A stretch of DNA of 64,000 nucleotides from Pyricularia pennisetigena (taxonomy: Eukaryota > Ascomycota > Sordariomycetes > Magnaporthales > Pyriculariaceae): assembly GCF_004337985.1 (NCBI RefSeq), contig NC_043742.1, positions 3,706,176-3,770,175 on the forward strand. The letters run 5' to 3'. Positions 56,886-64,000 of this stretch are shown here, piece after piece. The position numbers were made by a program, and so were the translations under genes. Each line of letters begins with the position of its first letter. The first letter of the stretch is position 1. The notes under the pieces are model-generated. The model saw only the letters and a program-made list of their open reading frames with translations. It was not told the DNA's origin and did no database searches.

Positions 56886-58448
56886 ATGCTCGGCTCACAA
56901 ACTCTGTTCGCCGTGACGGCTTTGCTGGCCGCCGTGGTGTCGGCCTCATCTGCCTCGGCGCGCGAGGTCGCCACAGTGCCCGACGACTTGACGGGCGAGC
57001 TCGGCTGCGAGGCCCTGAAGGTGGCGCACGGCTCCGGCAGCGTCTTCTTCCCGGGCGATGCAGAGTACGCCGAGGAAGCGGGGGCGTTCTGGTCCAACAC
57101 GCAGCTGATGTCGCCGACCTGCATCTTCCGGCCCGCCTCGGCGCAGCAGGTCGCCTCGGCGGTGCTCGGCAACAGCCGGACCGGCACGCGGTGGGCCGTC
57201 CGCGGCGGCGGCCACATGGGCATAAGGGGCGCCAACAATATCGACAAAGGCATGCTCATCGTCATGTCGGGCATCAAGACGCTCCGCATCTCTGAGGACC
57301 GCGCGGCCGTCCACGTCGGGCCCGGCAACAAATGGGGCGAGGTGTACGACTACCTGGCGCAGTTCGACGTCGCCGTCGCGGGCGGCCGGCTCGGCCCCGT
57401 CGGCGTCCCCGGTTTGCTGCTGGGCGGCGGCATTAGCTACTACGGCCACCAGGCCGGCTGGGCCGCCGATAACGTGCTCGAGTACGAGGTCGTGCTGGCC
57501 GACGGGCGCGTCGTCGTCGCGTCGGCCGACGAGAACCGGGACCTGTTTTGGGCCCTCAAGGGCGGCAGCGCCAACTTTGGCATCGTCACCGACTTTAAGC
57601 TGCGGACCTTGCCGTCCAAAAAGGTCTGGGCGGGCGTCTACACCGTCTCGGGCGAGCACATGGCCGCGTTCGAGGAGGCCGTGGCCAAGTACTCGTCCGA
57701 GCCGCAGGATCCCCTCTCCCACGCCGTGCCCATGGTCATCCCCATGGGCGGCGGCGTCACGGTCGCGTCGGTGATCCTCTTTTACGACTCGGAGACGGTC
57801 TCGGAGCCCGAGTGCTTCAGGGACTTTTTGGCCATCCCGCCCATCACGCCGCCCACGACCGCGTTCAAGACCGTCGCCGAGCTGGCCAACGAGAACGCGG
57901 CGCTCATCTTCCCCGACATCAACGACGTGTTCCTCGCCGGGACGACGGTCGGCAAGACGCACGCGGAGCTGCTCGAGGGCGTGCGCATCACCAACAAGGT
58001 CTTCCTCGACGCCGTCCCGGCGCTGCACGCGGCCATCGGCGGTGCGGACAAGATGGCCCTCAACAGCATCAACTGGCAGCCCATCGGCGCAGCGTGGCAG
58101 GCCGGCTCCGGGAAGGTGAACCCGGTCGGCAACGCGCTCGGCATCGACACGGCCGCCAAGGGCACCTACCTCGCCTGGGCGCTGGCCATCGAGTGGGTCG
58201 ACGGGCCGGGCCACGACGAGATTGTCGACAAGTGGGTCAGGGAGACCATCGCGGCCATCGAGGATGCCACCAAGGCCGCCGGGCTCTACGATGCCTTCAA
58301 CTACATGGGAGACGCCGCCGGGTTCCAGGAGGTTTATGCTGGATACGGCAGTGAGAACCAGAAGAGGCTGATGGAGATTTCGCGAAAGTATGACCCGGAG
58401 AGGGTGACGCAGAAGCTGTGGCCTGGTGGTTTCAAGGTGGGTGTTTAA
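56886..58448 (+). CDS. Secreted FAD-linked oxidoreductase, berberine bridge enzyme type
   Basis: This intronless gene encodes 520 residues. The ATG at 56886 is chosen over the upstream in-frame ATG at 56820 because it begins directly with a signal peptide (LFAVTALLAAVVSASSASA, cleavage near residue 25). The FAD-binding PCMH domain spans about residues 70-245, with WAVRGGGHMG at 105-112, where His110 is the expected 8-alpha-N1-histidyl FAD attachment site. It continues with VGVPGLLLGGGISYYGHQAG, GWAADNVLEYEVVLADG and LFWALKGGSANFGIVT. The second, Cys-linked FAD site of bicovalent members aligns with Leu169, so monocovalent FAD is predicted. The C-terminal BBE domain ends YGSENQKRLMEISRKYDP and PGGFKV. 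Such enzymes oxidise sugars or alcohols, or act in alkaloid and secondary metabolism, using oxygen. The substrate is not predictable here. It is convergent with the cupredoxin gene, with 510 bp between stops. Confidence 0.92.
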   Translation: MLGSQTLFAVTALLAAVVSASSASAREVATVPDDLTGELGCEALKVAHGSGSVFFPGDAEYAEEAGAFWSNTQLMSPTCIFRPASAQQVASAVLGNSRTGTRWAVRGGGHMGIRGANNIDKGMLIVMSGIKTLRISEDRAAVHVGPGNKWGEVYDYLAQFDVAVAGGRLGPVGVPGLLLGGGISYYGHQAGWAADNVLEYEVVLADGRVVVASADENRDLFWALKGGSANFGIVTDFKLRTLPSKKVWAGVYTVSGEHMAAFEEAVAKYSSEPQDPLSHAVPMVIPMGGGVTVASVILFYDSETVSEPECFRDFLAIPPITPPTTAFKTVAELANENAALIFPDINDVFLAGTTVGKTHAELLEGVRITNKVFLDAVPALHAAIGGADKMALNSINWQPIGAAWQAGSGKVNPVGNALGIDTAAKGTYLAWALAIEWVDGPGHDEIVDKWVRETIAAIEDATKAAGLYDAFNYMGDAAGFQEVYAGYGSENQKRLMEISRKYDPERVTQKLWPGGFKVGV

Positions 58449-58958
58449 TGGCGTTGGGATTAACGGGCTCGTCTTGGGGATAAAATGTCTTCTATAAGGC
58501 TCATTCGTAGTATTCAAAACTTAAAATAATAGTCCTTTTTTCTGCCTCGAATTGCGTCGAAATAATTATTCAGTCGCAGTAGAAAAAAAAATCCCCCGCC
58601 ATCTGAACCATTATATCAAATATCAGCCCGCCCCAAAAGTCCATATCTCATATGGAAGACTGATCTTGCACCAAGTATCAGTAACCTGCTCGGACCTTTA
58701 TTCCGCAGTGCGGCATCTACTTCTGACACAAGTCACGCCCTCAGCCAAGAAGCACATGAAACACAATCCCACAAAGTCCCGTTGACCTTTTCTTTCTTGG
58801 ATCTTGAACGCACCCCAAAATGCTGCACAACACACACACACAGACACACAGACACTATGTACAAATAGAAGTGAACCAAACTCCACCACCCTGATATTCC
58901 CAAATACCTCAAATACCCATGACACTAGCCTTTAGAAGGAGACCAGGCCGTAAGAAGA
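58449..58958. other. Convergent intergenic region with CA microsatellite
   Basis: This 510-bp region lies between the stops of two convergent genes and should hold both 3' ends. A short CA-type microsatellite lies at about 58825-58854 (ACACACACACA). The 75-77 codon frames seen on either strand overlap and are not supported as genes. Confidence 0.55.
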
Positions 58959-60239
58959 TTATTCGGCAGAAGCTGGGGCAGGTTCGGGAGCAGCAGCAGC
59001 CGGATCAGCAGCGGCCGGAGTAGCGGCAGCCGGATCAGCAGCAACTGGAGCAGCAGCAGCCGGATCAGCAGCGGCCGGAGCAGCAGCGGCCGGAGCGGCT
59101 GGAGCAGGAGAAGCAGCTGGAGCGGCTGGAGCAGGAGAAGCAGCTGGAGCAGCTGGAGCAGGAGAAGCAGCTGGAGCAGCTGGAGCAGGAGAAGCAGCAG
59201 GAGTCCCCGCCGCCGGAGCCGCAGGGTTCGCCGCGACCGGGGCAGCAGCCGGAGCCGTGGCCGCTGGGGGAGCGGCTGCTGAGGATGACGCCGCCGGAGC
59301 TGCTCCATTTTTGCCCTTGCCGCCGGTCGCCTTGCCGTTCTTTCCTTTGCCGGCATCACCCTTCCCCTTTCCGTTGCCGTCGTCCTCGGCCGCCGCCGGG
59401 ACGAACGCGGCGAGGCCAAGAGGGATCTGTCCGACGCTGCCGCCGTTGACTTTCAGGCCGTCGACGTTCTTGGTCGCCTGGGCCGAGATCTTGTTGTAGT
59501 TGACCAGCTGTTGCGTGTTTGATCTATTGATAAGACGCAGAGGAGCTTTGCGTTAGTTGTCTTTGGTCATGGGGNNAAAAAAAAAAAAAAGCAACAGCAT
59601 CATTTATGCGGGAGGAGCCAAAATGACGAGGGAGCAGGGGGTGGGGGGCGCAAACGTACGGGTTGATGACCATGATCTGACCAAGCTGGCAGTGAGGACC
59701 AGTGGCGCAGTAGAGGAACATGGGATCCGTCTTGGTGACGACCATGTTGAAGGTGCCAACCATCTGCTGCCCGTCCTTGAAGGGAATGTGGCCGCTGTGT
59801 ACGGCGTTCGGGTCCGTCATCTGCAGCGGCGTGCATGCCTGGCCCTCGGCCGACTGCGTGACGGTATGGTTGCCGTTGCTGAACTGGAACTGAACGACGT
59901 CCCCTACCGCCGCGAGGACCATGTTTGGAACAAACGTCACCTGCGGCCCGCCGACGACGACGGGGATCAGCTGGTTTGCCCGTTTCTTGAGAGGTACCGG
60001 TCGCAGACGCTCTGACCTGACTGTCGTTTTTTTTTTTTTTGTTGTTGTGGTTAGCTTTGAGGGGAGGTTCGAAAATCAACCATGACGTGATGATGATATG
60101 TATGCAAACTGGTCAGACACTTACTCTCAAACTTCTTGCCATTCACTGCCTCCTTTGCTTTCGCCGAGGCACCTCCGGGCTGCGGGAGGGCCGCCGCGAG
60201 CCCGGCGAGTATTAAAACGAGTCCGTTGGTTGTCCTCAT
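58959..60239 (-). CDS. Secreted cupredoxin-domain protein with Ala/Pro-rich tail
   Basis: The three-exon model is 60239-60125, 60011-59660 and 59523-58959, with introns GTAAGT...CAG (113 bp) and GTACGT...TAG (136 bp, containing a CTAAC branch site). It gives 343 residues in one frame. Residues 1-18 are a signal peptide (GLVLILAGLAAALP). PLKKRA at 45-50 offers a Kex2-type KKR site. The cupredoxin domain covers about 55-156: FVPNMVLAAVGDVVQFQF, NHTVTQS (His87), LYCATGPHCQLGQIMVINP (Cys140, His145). The axial position, Met in most homologues, is Gln150. A GNGKGKG-type basic linker and about 110 residues of Ala/Pro repeats follow, with no C-terminal GPI-type hydrophobic tail. Fungal relatives are extracellular proteins of unknown role, often induced during host contact. 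Copper or another ligand at this site is unproven. Confidence 0.88.
59074..59204 (-). repeat. Minisatellite encoding Ala-Pro-Ser repeats
   Basis: Tandem units of about 27 bp of type GCTGGAGCAGGAGAAGCA (plus strand) encode AAPAASPAP repeats inside exon 3 of the cupredoxin gene. About four to five units are present, flanked by degenerate GCAGCAGCCGGATCAGCA units (58990-59070) encoding PAAADPAAA. Such arrays change length readily between strains. Confidence 0.75.
59575..59576. other. Two ambiguous bases in intron 2 of the cupredoxin gene
   Basis: The only N residues of the window lie here, next to a run of about 14 A. They mark an assembly uncertainty in a homopolymer and do not affect the coding exons. 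Confidence 0.9.
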
Positions 60240-61711
60240 CTTGAAATATTGTTTGTGATTCTTCGACTTGAGATATAAAAAAAAAGAAAAAGAAAAAAGA
60301 AAAAGTATGTTAAAGGGAGATAAGATGACCGAGAAATGACTGAGTGTCGCCGGCGACCTTGAGCTGCCAAGACCCTTCGCAAGTACTAAGCTAAAATAAA
60401 AGGTAAAAAATAACTTTCCTCTGGAAAATAAAGAAAAAATGAATGAGACGAATCGAAATAGGGGCCGGTCTACGGCGGGAAAGCTCACTGAACACACTCG
60501 ACGAAAAGACAGGAACAAGTCACAAAGTGAGCACCAGGAAGAGCAGACAATCCAAAGAGAAGAGGAGCAGATTCGACGGAGAAAAAGGGAAATGGGAGAA
60601 TCTAAAATAAGGGGCGGAAAGGATCGCGCGGCCGACGAAAAGAGGGGAGGGGCGTACATGGAACAAAGATACGCCCCTTTGGCGCATGTGTGAGGTTACA
60701 TTGGTTTTGTCAAATATTATGCTTGTCAACCCTCTTTTTTTTCTCCTCTCTACTCTCTTTGTCTCCTGTCCTCTTGTCTTTGCCTAGACAAGGCATCGAA
60801 AGCCCAGCTTCACTCTGGTACATCTGCCGAAGCTTAACTGGTGCTCCGTCAGGGTGCCCTGACTTTCTCAGTGGTCGGCAGGAGTGCCGAGAATATGGAC
60901 CTGAAGCAATGGGGGTCCTCATCTAACAAGCGCATATTAATTGGATGTTATCGTTGGTGGCTTTTGCACGGATCCGGCCTCGGCACCTGTCACCGGATCT
61001 ACAGAGTCGAGACGGCGTTAAGCGGGAGGAGGGGGGATGGCCGTTTTCTGCCCCATTTTGTCAGCAGGCCAAGTACATATGTGCGTGTTTTTTTTTTTTA
61101 TTCAAATGTATACATAGACTGACAGCAGCCCTATTACCGGGGGGTGGGGGGGTCTTGTCGACGTACCATGGGCCATGGCTGGCGGCAGGGAGGTCGGCGG
61201 TGATTGGCAGGTGTTGGGCAAAAAGGAGGAAACAAACGGTGAGCCTCGTGTTTGAGGTGGTGGTGCTCTGTTGGCAGCTTCGAGGTTCAGGGGTGGTGAG
61301 TTTCTGCGTGTCAAATAATTAATACTGAGTAGAGCATTGAGGAATACTGCACGCAGTACTGTGTCCCTAAGGCTGGGCAGGTTTGAGCAGCCCATTTCTA
61401 TGCTGTCTCGTGGGCCCCCGTTCCTGTGAATCTTTGACCAAATGTGGTAATTCATCGTGTTTCGGATCGCCCAGTACCACACATCAACAAACCCACTGGG
61501 ACCATCAGATCGACTGATCTGCACATACCCGCCCGTTGCCCTTTGCTCTGTGATAGTGGTAATACCAATAACGTGCTCGACCGGGCTACGATTGCCTGAC
61601 ACTTGCTATTTCCAGGCATATGGACGTAACGTTCTTTGCTGGATGAAAGCTGTTTTTTTTTTTGGGGACCAGGGTCGGGCTTGGAGATTTTTCGGCGTTT
61701 TGTCAATAGAT

Positions 61712-61760
<49 letters not shown>

Positions 61761-62880
61761 CGCATAAACTCATCGCCCGTCATTTTGCGTCAAGTCGACG
61801 ATCTCTTTGTTTTGTTCATTCTCGCTGCGCGAATTCCCTTGTCCTTCTCCCGTCATCGTCTTTTCTCGTGTACCCACTTGTACCTAGGCCAGATGATATC
61901 TGGTCCAGCTGTTTGCTGTGATACCGTTACCGACCTGTTCCTCTTGCTAGCCATGCTCGAGGAAATTGCATCCCCAATATTCCACAAAAGCCGATCCTCT
62001 CTGATTTTGGCTCGTTGTGGAATTCTTGGCTCTGGCTTGGTAGTGCTCGAAATCATGTCTTGGGTTTCGCTGGCCCAGAGGAACTTGGTTTGGGTCTTCG
62101 TGGTATCAACTCCTGGCCTGGATTCTTTTTTTCTGCTTCTTGAAACAAACTCGAAGCTGATGTGGATCCCGTCATGTTTTTTCTCTTTCACCTGCCAGAA
62201 ATAAATCTTTTATTGCAGGCTCAGGTAATTATTAGTGATCGATTCGTGACACGGATCATTGTTTTGTTTGTTTATTCATGTGCTTTTTCTTGTACGCGAC
62301 GGTGTTCTTTCGAGGTCTTGTATTTCTTCACTTTTCCCTCGTGGTTTTCTCTTTTTTCGCTGCAACTATTTTTAATCTGGTCTAAATGCTCAACGGTACA
62401 GGTGCTACAGTACAACTTCTAGTCTAAATGTCTGCAGGTACACGACTGTCAACTGATTGTCCACCCGAGCTATCCGAAATTTATCAGGACTGGCCGTTAA
62501 CAAACGGGGTCCCGCGCATCTCACTTACGGGACCGTATCCACCAGCCTTTACAGGGGCGGTCGCCGCGGAGCCGTTTCCATTATGTTCCCTTTGCCCATC
62601 ACAAGCGGAACCAGTCTTGGCCTGCTAGGTGTACACCCCCGCCTCCATCGATCTTAACCCCATTATCGTAGTTCTACAAAAATGTAGCCTCCTGCCTCGG
62701 ACTGTACGATATTCAACATTGTGACGAACAAGCTTCATTGGGATTTCCTACGCATTGCCATGTCGAGATTCGGTCGGCAGAGTCGCGAAAAGCATTCATG
62801 CCTCTCTTTAAAGTTTGGTGTTACCATAGAACTAACAATGAAAGAAAAAAAAAAACACACAAAGATTGACTGTTAAACAA
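60240..62880. other. Gene-poor intergenic region, about 2.6 kb
   Basis: The first 400 bp upstream of the cupredoxin ATG are CT-rich on the coding strand (promoter and leader; the long frame that reads into the gene from 60659 is this leader). A run of 48 T lies at 61713-61760. Other frames of 60-166 codons overlap on opposite strands, lack domain features and are read as chance. No RNA gene is recognised. Confidence 0.5.
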
Positions 62881-62964
62881 CCTAGATTAACAATTAAAGC
62901 TGCGGCCGATACCCACCGCAAGCAACTCCTAACTTGTACACAAAGGGGAGAGCAACCGACCACA

Positions 62965-63874
62965 TCAACTCCTTGAAGCCAGGGCGTGCTCCTCGACGGC
63001 CAACGGCAGGTACCCCTTGCCCCTGTCGCGCGTCCTCCGCCTCCTGACCATCCACACGCAAAACCAAGCCACGAGGCCCGAGGTCAAGGCGACGGCGCCG
63101 GCGATCTCGGGGATGTGGTCCCCGATCCAGGGGAAGATGTCGCTGTCCCAGTTGGACCAGGTCCCGCCGCGGACCTGCGTGAAGTAGACCCAGGGATCGG
63201 CGCCCTCCCGCATGTCCATGAGCACGTGGTGGAGGGGCCGCCAGCCGCGCCCGAGGGACTCGAGACCCGAGACGGAGCCGCCGCCGGACCCGGGCGTCAG
63301 CTGCAGCAGCTGGTGGTACCGCTCCCACATGGCCGTCACGAACCACTGCCCGCTGCAGTAGCTGATGATGACGTACGGCAGCAGCCAGTTCCAGTCCCAA
63401 GCAGGCAGGTTCTCGGTCAGCAGGTGGAAGAACGGGTGCCCCGGTTGTCCGCCCATGATGTTGTTGCTCAGCGCGCCGTGGCCGCCGTCGGTCGTGAAGG
63501 CGGGGTAGTAGGTGAGGGCATCTAGGCTCGCCGCGCAGCCCTGTTTTTTTTTTTTTTTTTTTTGGAAAGGGTTAGTAAGGGGTTAAGGGTGACGTTGTTA
63601 TCGGTTTGGGCTGGGTCCAAGGCTGCTTGTCTTCCTTGGTATCGGCTGACAGGAGACGCAACGACCAGATAGGTTGAATGGTACAGGGTAGTAGAGGTGG
63701 ACATGTGCTCGTGCTTACATTATCTAGGTCGAGGTAGATCCCTCCATAGTGCCGCAGCAAAAAGTACCGAAGCACGTCTATCCTCTGGATGGGGAACTTG
63801 TAACCGTCATATGTCGGCAGGAACCATGGGTAGTTGTCCCGCAGAAACTCGCGCGAGTTTTCTGTATACCAGAT
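62965..63874 (-). CDS. GT32-type membrane glycosyltransferase, 3' part (MIPC synthase-like)
   Basis: Two exons are visible, 63874-63719 and 63540-62965, joined in frame over a 178-bp intron (GTAAGC...CAG) to give 243 residues to the TGA. The acceptor at 63875 (CTACAG) shows that at least one more exon lies beyond the window. Exon 1 has REFLRDNYPWFLPTYDGYKF and VLRYFLLRHYGGIYLDLDN, the glycosyltransferase sugar-binding DXD motif (DLD). Exon 2 has GCAASLDALTYYPAF, LSNNIMGGQPGHPFFHLL and YCSGQWFVTAMWERYHQLL. Near the C-terminus one membrane span (IAGAVALTSGLVAWFCVWMV) precedes basic RRRRTRDRGKG. This pattern fits the SUR1/CSH1 group that mannosylates inositol-phosphoceramide in the Golgi. OCH1-type mannosyltransferases share the DXD block and are the main alternative. 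Confidence 0.85.
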
Positions 63875-64000
63875 CTGTAGTGGAGGAAAAGAGTACCAGA
63901 AAAAAAAAAAGCGTGTCAGTCTCGCGTCGTGCTGTGATGCCCAGAAATTTCAATTTCGAGGTGGGCCTAGGCAAAAAAAAAAAAAAAAAAAAAATAGAAA

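Noticed and set aside
57812..58354. 180-codon plus-strand frame inside the BBE gene
   Set aside because: It is a His/Arg-rich out-of-frame shadow with no domain features.
56946..58517. 523-codon minus-strand frame opposite the BBE gene
   Set aside because: Composition is dominated by Arg, Gly, Asp and Val, as expected for the mirror of a GC-rich coding sequence. The plus strand has a recognised enzyme with signal peptide and all family motifs.
58925..59419. 164-codon Leu/Arg-rich minus-strand frame
   Set aside because: It is the shifted frame of the Ala/Pro-rich tail of the cupredoxin. The frame chosen is the one continuous with the cupredoxin domain through two GT-AG introns.
60051..60659. 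202-codon minus-strand frame upstream of the cupredoxin start
   Set aside because: The part before the ATG at 60239 is Phe/Ser/Leu-rich translation of a CT-rich leader. The signal peptide begins exactly at that ATG, and the frame beyond 60125 is intron.
61102..61602. 166-codon minus-strand frame in the intergenic region
   Set aside because: No domain, no signal peptide and low-complexity Pro/Ser content. It overlaps other frames on both strands. It is not called as a gene without transcript evidence.
61457..62204. Two plus-strand frames of 154 and 164 codons containing poly-Phe
   Set aside because: Both frames run through the run of 48 T and gain most of their length and hydrophobicity from it.

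Overview
The window reads as a filamentous ascomycete (Pezizomycotina) chromosome at the border of an AT-rich, RIP-mutated transposon block (1 to about 54,220) and a base-balanced gene block (about 54,220 to 64,000). The transposon block is saturated with TpA, its coding frames are broken mainly at codons that CAA, CAG or TGG would become after C-to-T change, and no frame exceeds about 160 codons. Beyond 54.2 kb the base composition normalises abruptly, and typical fungal genes appear: GC-rich third positions, short GT-AG introns and CT-rich leaders. No statistics were run; composition statements are by eye.

Transposon block, left to right. A Ty1/copia family A element on the minus strand (1-4850, gag deleted) sits in the 3' part of a plus-strand family A copy (4851-6549). 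Then comes a non-autonomous DNA transposon of Mutator type (here 'MULE', copy A, 6550-15573) split by a full-length Ty3/gypsy chromovirus (7726-14942). After this lie a copia family B remnant, a second full gypsy (17413-24659, minus), MULE copy B in inverted orientation, a base-balanced island with tRNA-like A and B boxes, and a copia family C remnant. Next is an almost complete copia A element (27956-37410, plus), split by MULE copy C (33502-35340) with a clean 9-bp target duplication. A minus-strand copia A (37411-47750) follows, split in gag by a third full gypsy (39107-46358). The block ends with MULE pieces, a copia B leader and LTR, and a peculiar ladder of whole and half copia LTRs (51026-53439). 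All three gypsy copies have exact 5-bp target duplications (ATTTG, TTATT, GTTTA), so their nesting order can be read directly.

Gene block. From left: a 55-residue secreted Pro-rich peptide (55038-55205) about 0.8 kb from the RIP border; an uncertain spliced ORF with a membrane segment (55340-55865); an intronless secreted berberine-bridge-type FAD oxidoreductase (56886-58448); a convergent three-exon secreted cupredoxin with a long Ala/Pro tail (60239-58959, minus); about 2.6 kb without a recognisable gene; and the 3' two visible exons of a GT32-family membrane glycosyltransferase resembling mannosyl-inositol-phosphoceramide synthase (minus, running off the right edge). Three of these products are predicted secreted and one is a Golgi-type membrane enzyme. 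I see no evidence that they form one pathway.

The most informative structures are the MULE family (long imperfect inverted ends, two CACGTG modules spaced 346-347 bp in three copies, a 9-bp duplication proven by an empty paralogous site at 1718-1726), the half-LTR ladder, a conserved antisense frame behind the gypsy chromodomain, and a cupredoxin whose axial copper ligand reads as Gln rather than Met.
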